A stretch of 64,000 nt of DNA, taken from Cerina sp048266425. GTDB taxonomy: Bacteria; Bacteroidota; Bacteroidia; Flavobacteriales; Flavobacteriaceae. Positions 36,940 to 46,231 of this stretch are shown piece after piece (the stretch's first letter is position 1; every line of letters begins with the position of its first letter). The stretch is taken from NCBI GenBank assembly GCA_048266425.1, contig JBLWZN010000011.1:1-64000 (forward strand). The letters are read 5' to 3'. The position numbers were made by a program, and so were the translations under genes. Under the pieces are notes generated by a model, which searched no databases, was not told the origin of the DNA, and saw only the letters and a program-made list of their open reading frames with translations.

Positions 36940-36976
36940 ATGGGTGCTGAAATTATTCAGCACCCATTTTATTTTT
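36940..36976 (+). terminator. Intrinsic terminator of the giant adhesin gene
   Basis: ATGGGTGCTGAA (36940-36951) and TTCAGCACCCAT (36956-36967) form a perfect 12-bp stem with a 4-nt loop, followed by TTTTATTTTT. It begins 35 bp after the stop codon. Confidence 0.93.
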
Positions 36977-37018
36977 AATTGTCCTTTAAGACACTCCAAT
37001 ATTTGGGGGAAACATCGA

Positions 37019-38647
37019 TCATCCTAAAAATGGATATCGGTAATCTATAGGAGTAACAAAAGTTTCCTTGATCAATCTTGGGGATACCCATCGCAATAGG
37101 TTTTGTGCAGATCCCGCCTTGTCGTTCGTGCCGGATGCCCTTGCACCTCCAAAAGGTTGTTGGCCCACTACCGCACCTGTCGGTTTGTCGTTAATGTAGA
37201 AATTACCAGCAGCATTTTGCAAAGCTTTGGTTGCCTCGTCGATGGCATATCGATCGGTTGCCAATACCGCTCCGGTTAGGGCATAAGGCGATGTTGTATC
37301 CACCAACTTTAACGTTTTGGCCCAATCCTTGTCATCATAGACATATACGGTGACGACAGGACCGAAAAGTTCGGTTTCCATGGTAGTGTAATGGGGATCA
37401 GTGGTCAAAATCACGGTAGGCTCCACAAAATACCCTTTGGATTTGTCGTGACCTCCACCAGCAATAATTTCGGCGTCCTTATCCTTTTTCGCCTGATCGA
37501 TATATTTCGCCAACTTGTCAAAGGAACCCTCATGGATCACAGCGGTTATAAAGTTGGACATATCTTCGGGAGACCCCGGCTTGTTGAACGAAGCAATGTC
37601 CTTTTTGACCAGCTCCAATATTTCCTTGGAAAGGGACTCGGGCAGATATACCCTGGATGCCGCGCTGCATTTTTGACCCTGGAATTCGAATGCCCCACGG
37701 GAAATGGCAGTGGACACCTGTTGGGGATTGGCTGTAGGGTGGGCCAGGATAAAGTCCTTTCCCCCCGTTTCCCCAACAATTCTAGGATACGTTTTATAGG
37801 TGTGGATGTTGTTTCCGATTTGTTTCCATAATTCTTTGAAAACGTGGGTAGAACCCGTAAAATGGAGTCCGGCAAAATCAGGACTCGACAAAACGGTTTC
37901 GCTTATCATGACCGGGTCACCATAGATCACATTGATAACGCCATCCGGAACACCGGCTTCCTTAAAGACATCGACAATTATTTTGGCTGAAAATACTTGA
38001 CTGTCACTGGGTTTCCAAATGACTACGTTCCCCATAAGGGCCGCACTCGCTGGAAGATTTCCCGCAATGGCCGTAAAATTAAACGGGGTAATGGCATATA
38101 CAAATCCCTCTAAGGGACGGTATTCCACGCGGTTCCATACCCCTTCCGAGGATTCTGGCTGACTTTCATAGATCTGCGCCATGTATTCCACATTGAACCG
38201 CAGGAAATCTATAAGCTCGCAAGCTGCATCGATTTCTGCTTGATGTATGTTCTTGGATTGTGCGATCATGGTCGCCGCATTGATCTTGGACCTATATGGC
38301 CCTGCGATAAGGTCGGCCGCTTTGAGAAAAATGGCGGCCCGTTGTTCCCAGGTAAGATTGGCCCATGCATTTCTAGCTGCCAAGGAATTCTTTATCGCTT
38401 CGGAAACATGTTTTTTTTCAGCAAGATGATACTGGCCTACTACGTGCTTATGGTCATGCGGAGGGGTAAGGGACCTGGTGTTTCCGGTTTTTATTTCCTC
38501 ACTGCCAATATAAAGAGGTATGTCTACCTTGCTGTTGTAGTACTCTTTGTATTGTTTTAAGACGGCATCTCTTTCCGGGGTGCCCGGAGCATATGACTTA
38601 ATAGGTTCGTTGATTGCGGTTGGAACTTGAAAAAATCCTTTGCCCAT
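37019..38647 (-). CDS. pruA: L-glutamate gamma-semialdehyde (delta1-pyrroline-5-carboxylate) dehydrogenase
   Basis: A 542-residue aldehyde dehydrogenase that oxidises glutamate semialdehyde to glutamate in proline catabolism. Landmarks: the N-terminal P5CDH extension, T-P-F-N-F-T-A-I-A-G-N (cofactor loop), F-T-G-S-T, the general-base Glu in G-E-T-G-G-K-D, and the nucleophile Cys in G-Q-K-C-S-A-A-S-R (Cys327). It is monofunctional, without the PRODH domain fused in PutA. A separate PRODH is expected elsewhere. It complements the 3-hydroxyproline module at 0.9-3 kb. Confidence 0.96.
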   Translation of the reverse strand: MGKGFFQVPTAINEPIKSYAPGTPERDAVLKQYKEYYNSKVDIPLYIGSEEIKTGNTRSLTPPHDHKHVVGQYHLAEKKHVSEAIKNSLAARNAWANLTWEQRAAIFLKAADLIAGPYRSKINAATMIAQSKNIHQAEIDAACELIDFLRFNVEYMAQIYESQPESSEGVWNRVEYRPLEGFVYAITPFNFTAIAGNLPASAALMGNVVIWKPSDSQVFSAKIIVDVFKEAGVPDGVINVIYGDPVMISETVLSSPDFAGLHFTGSTHVFKELWKQIGNNIHTYKTYPRIVGETGGKDFILAHPTANPQQVSTAISRGAFEFQGQKCSAASRVYLPESLSKEILELVKKDIASFNKPGSPEDMSNFITAVIHEGSFDKLAKYIDQAKKDKDAEIIAGGGHDKSKGYFVEPTVILTTDPHYTTMETELFGPVVTVYVYDDKDWAKTLKLVDTTSPYALTGAVLATDRYAIDEATKALQNAAGNFYINDKPTGAVVGQQPFGGARASGTNDKAGSAQNLLRWVSPRLIKETFVTPIDYRYPFLG

Positions 38648-38681
38648 TTTAGTAGTTTTTTAGTTTGAAATATATGGATGG

Positions 38682-38689
38682 CAAAGGTA
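38682..38689 (-). promoter_or_regulatory. pruA -7 promoter element
   Basis: The minus strand reads TACCTTTG (TAnnTTTG) 34 bp upstream of the start codon. No convincing -33 element. Confidence 0.45.
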
Positions 38690-38848
38690 CTAAAAGCAAT
38701 ATCGCTATCTGGTTAAAATAAAATTAAATCCTGCTTTTTTCGCATCACCTTCAGGCATTCGGGCATATGCTGAACGCCTTATGCACTTCGTACAAAAAAA
38801 GAGCAACGAGAGATATCCATAGGGATAAGCTCTGGAAAGACAATAGTT

Positions 38849-39235
38849 TTAATTCAAGGAGAAAGGGGCATTGAACTTAAAGTTGGGCACATAAACCCTG
38901 AACTTCTCGGTAGTACCTAGATTTACCATGTTGTAATGGCCTTTCATGGCTCCAATAGGGGATGTTAAGAGACAACCCGAGCTGTAGGTATGGGATTCCC
39001 CAGGGTATATAACCGGCTTTTTACCAATGACGCCCTCCCCGTCAAGAACTTCCCTTTCATTTAAGGAGTCATAGATTTGCCAATGTCTTGAAGTGAGTTG
39101 AACAGAATCTTTCCCTTGGTTTTCAATGGTTATGGTATAACCAAAAGCATAGTGCATTTTGTAGTTTTTAAAGAAGGTGCCTTCAAAACTAGTCTGTACC
39201 GAAATCTTTATTCCTTTGGTTACCTGTGTAATCAT
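38849..39235 (-). CDS. apaG: ApaG/DUF525 domain protein
   Basis: A 128-residue single-domain protein with the fibronectin-III-like ApaG fold. Typical segments are Y-T-I-T-I-E-N-Q-G, R-H-W-Q-I-Y-D, the G-E-G-V-I-G-K-K-P glycine loop (pyrophosphate-binding-like), P-G-E-S-H-T-Y-S-S-G and G-x-M-x-G-H-Y. The biochemical role is poorly defined; E. coli ApaG is linked to cobalt resistance and nucleotide metabolism. It lies just upstream of pruA on the same strand, a frequent neighbour in flavobacteria, but the 201-bp gap suggests separate promoters. TATCTTFG-type spacing is met by a -7-like TATCTTTG at plus 39312-39319. Confidence 0.92.
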   Translation of the reverse strand: MITQVTKGIKISVQTSFEGTFFKNYKMHYAFGYTITIENQGKDSVQLTSRHWQIYDSLNEREVLDGEGVIGKKPVIYPGESHTYSSGCLLTSPIGAMKGHYNMVNLGTTEKFRVYVPNFKFNAPFSLN

Positions 39236-39399
39236 AGATTTATGTCTATTATATATGCGCTTGTCCCCGCCCGTTGAATAGCTGGGCTATTAAGTTCTGA
39301 AAACAGGTCTGCAAAGATATGAAAACCAATGGATTTACTGTGGTAAATGACAGTTTTCAAAACAAGCATAACGCAGTTATCGGACTTTTTAGGAGGACA

Positions 39400-40467
39400 C
39401 TAATATGTGAAAAGGCTTCCTGTTAAAAGCAAAACAATCCCCATTCCTGCTAATATAAAAAAAATGATGTTCAAAAATAGATATTTAACAATTGTTGTGA
39501 AAATGCCTTGTCCATAGAATTTCCTCATCGCCTGAAAGAGATAAATCGAAAAAATGATCAGAAAAACCCAATTGCTGTCCGTTTTAAAAATCAAATCTAT
39601 CAAATAGCTAATAATGAGCAAGATAAAAAACAGGGCCGTATTATGGAAACTAAATATAAGATGATCGGCATAAGTGTAATTTTTCCTGATATACGTCAAC
39701 CAAAGGAACAGTGCAAACGCGGGTAAAAAGAAAAAGATGGCAAATGGCAACCTAGATATGACTGCACTGGCAAAAGTACCGGGCTGCTGTCCAATCTTGA
39801 AAAGGCTCCTTGCCGTTTGGAAGGACATTCTATTTCCCAGGGAATGGGGAATGCTGTATTTGTCGGCAAGCTGACCGAATGTCACGCCGGGGTCCTTTCT
39901 AATAAAAGCGTTGAAAAACCTTTCTTTTTTTAAATATCTTTCTATTAGCGAGCTGTCCCTTATGGACTTAAACGTTTTCACTGGATTTGCCAAAATCAAG
40001 GAATCCCGTTCTTTTGCGGTTCTATCTTGGTTTTTTAAAAGTGCAAGGGAATCCAGCATGTTTTTGTGTTCCTGCTGATCCAAATCTTCTCGTAAATCGA
40101 TATTCACATTAAAAAAATCCGGATCATTATTGGTTCCCAACTTATCAAGTTGATCAAAGTCGCGCGTAATGCTGAACATCAAGAAGTAGATTATTCCCAA
40201 ACTCAGCAAAAATCGAAAAGGATTGGTATAGGCTGTCCTTTTACCGGCGATATAGTCCTGCGTTATGCGGCCCGGGCGGAATAGAAGAGCCGAAAGTGTT
40301 TTCCAAAGTTTGGAATCATAGGCTATGAAATTAGAAAAGAACTCTTCAATAAAATCCTTTATACCAAGATTTTTGGTACTATTTGCTTGGGAACATTGAG
40401 GGCAAAATCTATCGCTGATATCTAGATTATGTCCACAGTTGAGGCATTTCGTGCCCCGATATCGCAT
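39400..40467 (-). CDS. DUF3667 membrane protein with N-terminal zinc ribbon
   Basis: A 355-residue protein of unknown function. The start is placed at the ATG at 40467, because a longer frame would need TTG. A zinc-ribbon lies at the N-terminus (C-L-N-C-G-H and C-P-Q-C-S), followed by the family motif L-W-K-T-L-S-A-L-L-F-R-P-G-R-I-T-Q-D-Y-I. A membrane segment lies near residues 85-102, then a charged soluble loop of about 130 residues. Four hydrophobic segments follow near the C-terminus (about 240-262, 270-295, 300-318, 328-350). No operon partner. Confidence 0.82.
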   Translation of the reverse strand: MRYRGTKCLNCGHNLDISDRFCPQCSQANSTKNLGIKDFIEEFFSNFIAYDSKLWKTLSALLFRPGRITQDYIAGKRTAYTNPFRFLLSLGIIYFLMFSITRDFDQLDKLGTNNDPDFFNVNIDLREDLDQQEHKNMLDSLALLKNQDRTAKERDSLILANPVKTFKSIRDSSLIERYLKKERFFNAFIRKDPGVTFGQLADKYSIPHSLGNRMSFQTARSLFKIGQQPGTFASAVISRLPFAIFFFLPAFALFLWLTYIRKNYTYADHLIFSFHNTALFFILLIISYLIDLIFKTDSNWVFLIIFSIYLFQAMRKFYGQGIFTTIVKYLFLNIIFFILAGMGIVLLLTGSLFTY

Positions 40468-40511
40468 TAAATACCTGCCTCTGGTCCATATGGAGCGCTT
40501 TATTTTCAAGG

Positions 40512-40567
40512 AATTGGTGGGTTAGTGGAATAGCGATTTAGTGAATTGGTGGATTAGTGAATTGGTT
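40512..40567. repeat. Short direct repeats (TTAGTGAATTGGTGGA type)
   Basis: Three imperfect copies of GAATTGGTGG/GGTTAGTGGA follow in tandem over about 55 bp between the DUF3667 and Plug genes. The rest of this 216-bp gap (from 40468) shows nothing recognisable. Confidence 0.65.
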
Positions 40568-40683
40568 TTTAATTTTATTTGTTCCCATAATGCGAATCGA
40601 CTTTTTATTGAACTTGAACTTGTATTTATATTTGGTTGCTAAACGACCGCCTAAATGAAGCATTCGGGCAGGAAGTCGGGGCA

Positions 40684-41931
40684 TTAATTGGTAATATCCT
40701 GGGAATTACCGGTACCTATACCGATAATGCTATCGTACAGGTCACCAAAATGGCGATAGTAGACCAAAACCAGATAGTTGTTTTCGGTATGGTTAAAGTT
40801 GCCACTTACCGTACCGAGGTCTACCGTACCATCCTCCTTTTTAACTACGTATTTGTAGTTATAGAAACCTTGCTTCATTTCCATGGCGACCTCCATCATG
40901 CCATTGGATGCGTTGTAAGTCATTTTATTGTCATCCGTTAGTTCGTAATTGTTGAATTTCCCAAACACATAAACTTCATCTAGCCCTAATTCCGGATTAA
41001 AAGGAAGGCTAAAATGGACAATTGTATACTCCGATTCAGTGGACATATCCTCCCCTTGTAATGTCCTAATTTCAAAATCCCCATTGATGTCCGGGAAATA
41101 GGTGTATTCCTTGTTATATCTGTAATAACCCGCAAACAAATAATGATTGTACAGCTTGCTGCCCAACTCTACCCTGGCAATGGATGATGAAGCGGCGTAA
41201 AGGTCTTTGGTGTCAAAGTTAAAAAATTCATTGCCTCCGTAAAAGCTGGTTTCCTTATCATATTTGTATGCCAAATTTTGACCCATGGTAAATTGGGGCA
41301 ATATTCCCTTTATTGCAGAGGGCCAGTAATAGTTTTGTAAAATGGCAACTTTTATTTCCTGTTTGGGATTGACAACGGGTACGTTCGCAATGTTGATGTT
41401 GAACTGTACTACCTGTTTCTCCTTAAAATAGGTCAAATCTCGGGAATTTTTTAAAACCACCCCAACGGTAGCCCTATTCTGGTAAACCACGAACCGCCGG
41501 GAAAACTGAAGTTCGTCTCGATTGTTGTATATCTGCAGAACATAATTGCCACTTACCTTTAACCGTACGTTCTCGTTAGGAATGGTGAGCTTGTAATTGG
41601 AGTAGGATTGTAAAGTGTTAAAGCTATTTTTATAGTGTATTATCCGCTGGTTGTCCATCCCGGAAAGATATTGGGACTTTAACAGCTGGGAAGGCATCCA
41701 GTTGTAGTCGCAATGCACGATCCTGTAGTAATAGTCCTGTTCATTGGCCAACAGGTCGTCAAATTCCAAATACATGGGGTCATCCAAGGTTATCACAGGA
41801 AATTGATCCTGGGTGGGGCCCTTGAAAATAATGGTCTTTATGTATTCCGGAGGATTTGGTTTTTCCTCAACCTGGCCAAAGGTGGTTCCGGTAAAAAGAA
41901 GCGCAAAAACACAATATAAAAAGTGCCTCAT
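40684..41931 (-). CDS. Type IX secretion system Plug protein (DUF5103)
   Basis: A 415-residue periplasmic beta-rich protein with a signal peptide (M-R-H-F-L-Y-C-V-F to T-F-G-Q). The sequence matches the DUF5103 family, now described as the T9SS Plug that seals the periplasmic face of the SprA translocon when no cargo is bound. Visible segments are P-P-E-Y-I-K-T-I-I-F at the mature start, H-C-D-Y-N-W-M-P-S and the C-terminal L-D-E-V-Y-V-F-G-K-F-N-N-Y-E-L with a carbohydrate-binding-like beta domain. It supports an active T9SS, consistent with the cargo protein at 28.5-36.9 kb. Functional assignment rests on family membership recalled from knowledge. Confidence 0.85.
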   Translation of the reverse strand: MRHFLYCVFALLFTGTTFGQVEEKPNPPEYIKTIIFKGPTQDQFPVITLDDPMYLEFDDLLANEQDYYYRIVHCDYNWMPSQLLKSQYLSGMDNQRIIHYKNSFNTLQSYSNYKLTIPNENVRLKVSGNYVLQIYNNRDELQFSRRFVVYQNRATVGVVLKNSRDLTYFKEKQVVQFNINIANVPVVNPKQEIKVAILQNYYWPSAIKGILPQFTMGQNLAYKYDKETSFYGGNEFFNFDTKDLYAASSSIARVELGSKLYNHYLFAGYYRYNKEYTYFPDINGDFEIRTLQGEDMSTESEYTIVHFSLPFNPELGLDEVYVFGKFNNYELTDDNKMTYNASNGMMEVAMEMKQGFYNYKYVVKKEDGTVDLGTVSGNFNHTENNYLVLVYYRHFGDLYDSIIGIGTGNSQDITN

Positions 41932-41950
41932 AAATACGTGGGATTTTGGG

Positions 41951-41958
41951 CAAAGGTA
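41951..41958 (-). promoter_or_regulatory. -7 element of the Plug gene
   Basis: The minus strand reads TACCTTTG (TAnnTTTG) 19 bp before the start codon. Confidence 0.45.
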
Positions 41959-42040
41959 AGTAAAAACAGTACTGGATAAATTTACATCGGTATAATGCCA
42001 AATTTATAGGTAATAATTATGATAACTTTTTTTTAAACAC

Positions 42041-42048
42041 TAAATTTG
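42041..42048 (+). promoter_or_regulatory. -7 element of the nqr operon
   Basis: TAAATTTG matches TAnnTTTG and lies 35 bp upstream of the nqrA ATG. The -33 region is T-rich without a clear TTG. Confidence 0.45.
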
Positions 42049-42083
42049 ACCCGAAATTTTGTTAACCTAAGGTCTACGAGCAC

Positions 42084-43436
42084 ATGTCTAAAGACATTCG
42101 AATTAAAAAGGGCTTGAACATTAACCTTGTCGGTGCTGCCGAACATACAACTTCCAAGGCTGCTTTAAGCAATGTTTATGCCATTAATCTAGATGATTTT
42201 CACGGAATTACCCCAAAAATGCTGGTTAAGGAAGGAGCCGAGGTCAAAGCAGGGGAGGCACTTTTCTTTAACAAGGAAAGGGAGGATATGCTCTTCGTTT
42301 CCCCAGTTAGCGGTGAATTAACCGAAATTGTTAGGGGTGCTCGCAGAAGGATCCTTACTTTGAAAATCCTTGCGGATAAAGCCCAGTCTTCATTGGAGCA
42401 CAAAACCATTAACCCCGAAAGTGCCACTCCACGTGAAATCAAGGCGATTTTGTTAAAATCTGGTTGTTGGCCATTTATAATGCAGCGGCCCTACGATATT
42501 ATTGCAAACCCGAATGACACCCCCAAAGCGATCTTCATTTCTGGATATGTAACGGCCCCTTTGGCCGCTGAGATGGATTATGTCCTAAAGGGAAAAGAAA
42601 AGTATCTACAGGCTGCCATTAGTGCCCTGGGGAAACTTACCCCTGGCAAGGTCCATGTTTCGGTTGGGAAAAAATCCAAATCGCCTTTGGCGGACCTGAA
42701 AGGTGTCGAACTTCATAAAATTTCCGGCCCCCATCCAGCCGGGTTGGTGGGTACCCAGATAAATAAATTGGACCCCATCAACAAGGGCGAAATCGTTTGG
42801 ACCATTACTCCACAGGATTTAGTGATTATCGGGGAATTGCTGATTACCGGAAAATTCAATGCGGAGCGGACCATCGCATTGGTCGGTTCCTCTGTTAAAT
42901 CGCCCAAATATTATTCGACCAAAATTGGGGCGGAGGTTGCTACCTTCCTCTACGCCAGTGGAGTAACTACAGAAAATATAAGGGTCATTAACGGTGATGT
43001 CCTAACGGGGACAAAAACCAAACCCGACGGTCATCTCGGATTTTATAACAGTACCGTAAGCGTTATTCCAGAAGGGGACGATTATGAGCTATTTGGTTGG
43101 AACAAACCTGTCTTCAATAAGATCTCGGCCACACGGGCTTTTACCTTTTCTTGGTTGACCCCCCATAAGAAATACGACCTAACCACAAATACAAATGGTG
43201 AGCACAGGAATTTTGTGGTCACAGGGATGTACGAACAGGTCTTCCCGATGGATATTTATCCCTTGCAATTGCTAAAGGCTTGTATGGTAAAGGATCTGGA
43301 CAATATGGAACAACTGGGACTATACGAGGTGATTCCGGAAGATTTTTCCCTTACCGAGTTTATTTGTATTTCCAAACAGCCACATCAACAGATTATACGG
43401 GAAGGTTTGGATTTATTGTATAAAGAAATAGGATAA
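42084..43436 (+). CDS. nqrA: Na+-translocating NADH:quinone reductase subunit A
   Basis: A 450-residue peripheral subunit of the Na+-NQR complex, the respiratory sodium pump. It has the barrel-sandwich N-terminal region (V-S-P-V-S-G-E-L-T-E-I-V-R-G-A-R-R), then G-P-H-P-A-G-L-V-G-T-Q-I, and E-D-F-S-L-T-E-F-I-C near the C-terminus. NqrA contributes to ubiquinone or menaquinone binding. It is the first gene of nqrABCDEF; nqrB follows after 3 bp. Confidence 0.96.
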   Translation: MSKDIRIKKGLNINLVGAAEHTTSKAALSNVYAINLDDFHGITPKMLVKEGAEVKAGEALFFNKEREDMLFVSPVSGELTEIVRGARRRILTLKILADKAQSSLEHKTINPESATPREIKAILLKSGCWPFIMQRPYDIIANPNDTPKAIFISGYVTAPLAAEMDYVLKGKEKYLQAAISALGKLTPGKVHVSVGKKSKSPLADLKGVELHKISGPHPAGLVGTQINKLDPINKGEIVWTITPQDLVIIGELLITGKFNAERTIALVGSSVKSPKYYSTKIGAEVATFLYASGVTTENIRVINGDVLTGTKTKPDGHLGFYNSTVSVIPEGDDYELFGWNKPVFNKISATRAFTFSWLTPHKKYDLTTNTNGEHRNFVVTGMYEQVFPMDIYPLQLLKACMVKDLDNMEQLGLYEVIPEDFSLTEFICISKQPHQQIIREGLDLLYKEIG

Positions 43437-43439
43437 AAG

Positions 43440-44711
43440 ATGAGCGATAAAAGATTGACTTTTAAGAAAAGGCTGCATATTCTAAAGCACCATTACCGCG
43501 ATACTAAATGGGCACCTGCTTTTAATGCCTTGCACACCTTTTTATATACCCCTAACGAAACTACGCATTCCGGTTCGCATATTCGCTCGGCCGATGATTT
43601 AAAACGTACCATGAATACGGTCATTATGGCCCTGATTCCGGTATTGTTGTTCGGTATTTTTAATACCGGTTTTCAGCATTACGCTGCCATCAATGGGTTT
43701 CCATCGGACTTTTCCGTGATGCGGGATTTTCTTACTTGGGACAATTTTTGGTTGGGATTTATAACAGTACTGCCTTTGGTCATTGTGTCCTATGGGGTTG
43801 GACTGGGTATCGAGTTCCTGTTTGCCGTTATTAAAAAACACGAGGTGGAGGAAGGGTATCTGGTTACAGGGATGTTGGTTCCGCTAATTGTACCTATCGA
43901 TATACCTTTGTGGATGCTTGCCATTGCGGTTGCCTTTGGGGTAATAATTGGAAAAGAGGTCTTTGGGGGAACTGGGATGAATATCCTAAATCCCGCCCTG
44001 ACCATTCGTGCTTTCTTGTTTTTTGCCTATCCTACTTGGATGAGCGGGGATCTGGTATGGGTGCACGGTGCGGTAAAAAGTGCAGGTACTCCAGATGCTT
44101 TTTCCGGGGAGACCGTTTTGGGCTATTTGGCCCAGAACAATGCAAGCGAGTTCGGTCATTCTGTTTGGGATATGTTCTTCGGATTTATCCCGGGCTCCGT
44201 TGGGGAAACCTCCACTTTTTTGATTTTGCTGGGTGGACTTTTTCTGATATTCAGCAAGATAGCCAGTTGGCGAATTATGGTAAGTGCCGTTATCGGGGCC
44301 TTGGTGATGGGGTTGATCTTTAATGGGGTCGTAGATTCTGGTTGGATTACCGACAGCAGTCCGTTTTATGGTTTGATGAGCTTTCCGTTTTGGGAACATC
44401 TTATCGTGGGCGGTATCGCCTTTGGTATTGTCTATATGGCCACAGACCCGGTTACCGGGGCACAGACCAATAGGGGTAAATGGATCTATGGATTTTTCAT
44501 AGGATTTATGTCCATTATGATTCGTGTATTCAACCCGGCCTATCCAGAAGGGGTTTTTCTTGCTATCTTGCTAATGAACGTCTTTGCGCCTACGATTGAC
44601 CACTACGTGGTTCAAGGAAATATAAAACGAAGAATGAAACGTTTAAAAAATGCAACTATCATAGCAAGTACGGATAGTGAAATGGAAAAATTAAAAGCAG
44701 AAACAATTTAA
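43440..44711 (+). CDS. nqrB: Na+-translocating NADH:quinone reductase subunit B
   Basis: A 423-residue integral membrane subunit with about ten hydrophobic segments. It carries riboflavin and a covalent FMN in characterised enzymes. The glycine-rich F-G-G-T-G-M-N-I-L-N-P-A segment is conserved. The predicted FMN-threonine motif reads D-A-F-S-G-E-T (Thr225), with Glu where the recalled consensus D-x-x-S-G-A-T has Ala. The N-terminal hydrophilic region of about 60 residues precedes the first membrane span. nqrC starts 2 bp after its stop. Confidence 0.95.
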   Translation: MSDKRLTFKKRLHILKHHYRDTKWAPAFNALHTFLYTPNETTHSGSHIRSADDLKRTMNTVIMALIPVLLFGIFNTGFQHYAAINGFPSDFSVMRDFLTWDNFWLGFITVLPLVIVSYGVGLGIEFLFAVIKKHEVEEGYLVTGMLVPLIVPIDIPLWMLAIAVAFGVIIGKEVFGGTGMNILNPALTIRAFLFFAYPTWMSGDLVWVHGAVKSAGTPDAFSGETVLGYLAQNNASEFGHSVWDMFFGFIPGSVGETSTFLILLGGLFLIFSKIASWRIMVSAVIGALVMGLIFNGVVDSGWITDSSPFYGLMSFPFWEHLIVGGIAFGIVYMATDPVTGAQTNRGKWIYGFFIGFMSIMIRVFNPAYPEGVFLAILLMNVFAPTIDHYVVQGNIKRRMKRLKNATIIASTDSEMEKLKAETI

Positions 44712-44713
44712 TT

Positions 44714-45466
44714 ATGGCTATCAATACAGATAAAAACCTATATACTGTTGTCTTTGCTGCGATCATGGTTGTTGTGGTGGGATCAGCGTTGGCCTTTGTA
44801 GCCTCCTCCTTAAGTGGGAATATTGCGGAGAACCGACGATTTGAAAAGCAACAGAACATCCTGTACGCTATGGGAGTGAATAATAATGAGGATGAAGGCA
44901 CTGTGAATTTTATCCCTGCCAATAAGGTGGCGGAGCAGTTCAAAAAGTATATAAAAGAACAACTTGTTATTGAAGGGGACAAGATTACTCCGGACACCAC
45001 GGCATATCTGCTAAACGTAAAGAAAGAGCAGGATCTGGTAAAGGAGGGTAAATCGGGTAAATTACCGGTGTTCATTGGCGAAAAGGACGGTAAAAAGTTC
45101 TATATTCTCCCCATGTACGGTAAGGGACTGTGGGATGCCATCTGGGGCTATATTTCATTGGACGATCAAATGAAGGTAGAAGGGGTCTATTTTGACCATA
45201 AAGGGGAAACGGCAGGGCTTGGGGCCAACCTGAACCAACGCTATTTTATGGACGATTTTGCCGGGGAAGATATTATGAAAGGCTCCAAATATGAGGGTAT
45301 AACCGTTTTTAAGGGCAATAACGACCCTCTAAACGAAAGAAAGGATGATAATAGGGTGGATGCCTTGGCAGGTGCCACAATTACCAGCAACGGTATATCC
45401 AACATGATCCATGCCACCATCAAACTATACCAACCCTATTTGGAAACCATAAAAGCTAAAAATTAA
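44714..45466 (+). CDS. nqrC: Na+-translocating NADH:quinone reductase subunit C
   Basis: A 250-residue subunit with one N-terminal membrane anchor (about 9-30) and a periplasmic FMN domain. The FMN attachment motif D-A-L-A-G-A-T ends in Thr222, followed by I-T-S-N-G. The flavin is attached by ApbE, encoded 3.5 kb downstream. Other family landmarks are G-K-G-L-W-D-A-I-W-G-Y and H-K-G-E-T-A-G-L-G-A. Tight spacing to nqrB and nqrD. Confidence 0.96.
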   Translation: MAINTDKNLYTVVFAAIMVVVVGSALAFVASSLSGNIAENRRFEKQQNILYAMGVNNNEDEGTVNFIPANKVAEQFKKYIKEQLVIEGDKITPDTTAYLLNVKKEQDLVKEGKSGKLPVFIGEKDGKKFYILPMYGKGLWDAIWGYISLDDQMKVEGVYFDHKGETAGLGANLNQRYFMDDFAGEDIMKGSKYEGITVFKGNNDPLNERKDDNRVDALAGATITSNGISNMIHATIKLYQPYLETIKAKN

Positions 45467-45470
45467 TATT

Positions 45471-46118
45471 ATGGCGCTATTATCTAAAAAAGACGCAAAT
45501 TTGATTTTGGATCCCTTGGCGGACAATAACCCTATTACCGTTCAGGTGCTGGGTATCTGTTCGGCCCTCGCCATTACGGCGGAATTGAAGGCATCCATCG
45601 TCATGGCCCTATCCGTTATGTTCGTGCTTGCCATGGGAAACGTGGTCATTTCCTTGATGCGAAACATTATCCCGTCAAAAATTAGGATTATTGTTCAGCT
45701 GGTCGTGGTTGCAGCCCTGGTAATCATAGTTGACCAAGTGCTCAAGGCTTTTGCCTATGAGCTGAGCAAGACCTTATCCGTATTTGTGGGGTTGATCATA
45801 ACCAACTGTATCATCATGGGACGTTTTGAGGCATTTGCCTTGGCCAATGGTCCCAAAAGGGCTTTTTGGGACGGAATAGGTAACGCTGCAGGTTATGGAC
45901 TTATCCTGATAATTGTCGGTTTTATTCGGGAATTGCTTGGAGCCGGTAGCTTGCTGGGTTTTAAAGTGTTGGGCGATCCTATTGCAAAAACGGGATTATA
46001 TGCCATTGGTTACGAAAACAACGGATTTATGTTATTGGCCCCCATGGCCTTGATCGTTATTGGGGTTATTATCTGGATACAGCGTGCTCGCAATCCGGCG
46101 CTTATCGAAGAGAGTTAA
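45471..46118 (+). CDS. nqrD: Na+-translocating NADH:quinone reductase subunit D
   Basis: A 215-residue membrane subunit with six hydrophobic segments. With NqrE it forms the pair of inverted-topology repeats that hold an intramembrane 2Fe-2S cluster, using one Cys from each of two symmetric motifs per subunit. Cysteines are present in L-G-I-C-S-A-L-A (near 28) and T-N-C-I-I-M-G-R-F-E-A-F-A (near 114). It begins 4 bp after nqrC; the next gene is separated by an unusual 113-bp gap. Confidence 0.95.
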   Translation: MALLSKKDANLILDPLADNNPITVQVLGICSALAITAELKASIVMALSVMFVLAMGNVVISLMRNIIPSKIRIIVQLVVVAALVIIVDQVLKAFAYELSKTLSVFVGLIITNCIIMGRFEAFALANGPKRAFWDGIGNAAGYGLILIIVGFIRELLGAGSLLGFKVLGDPIAKTGLYAIGYENNGFMLLAPMALIVIGVIIWIQRARNPALIEES

Positions 46119-46231
46119 TAAAAATTGAACAGTTGTCAGTTGTAAACCGCTGCTCCATAATATTTTGGAGAGTAATGAATGTCTGATTTTTACGTATTTA
46201 ACGTAGTACTGATTTTTAAATTTATAATATC
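46119..46231. other. 113-bp gap between nqrD and nqrE with small inverted repeats
   Basis: All other junctions in the operon are 2-4 bp. This one contains TACGTATTTAACGTA (5-bp arms), CTCC...GGAG around an AT-rich loop, and GAACAGTTGTCAGTTGTAAAC with a repeated CAGTTGT. No terminator T-run and no coding frame are seen. It may hold an internal promoter or an RNA-processing site. Confidence 0.45.

Noticed and set aside
40636..40941. 101-codon plus-strand frame opposite the 3' end of the Plug gene
   Set aside because: Antisense to a well-supported gene and lacking any domain or signal.
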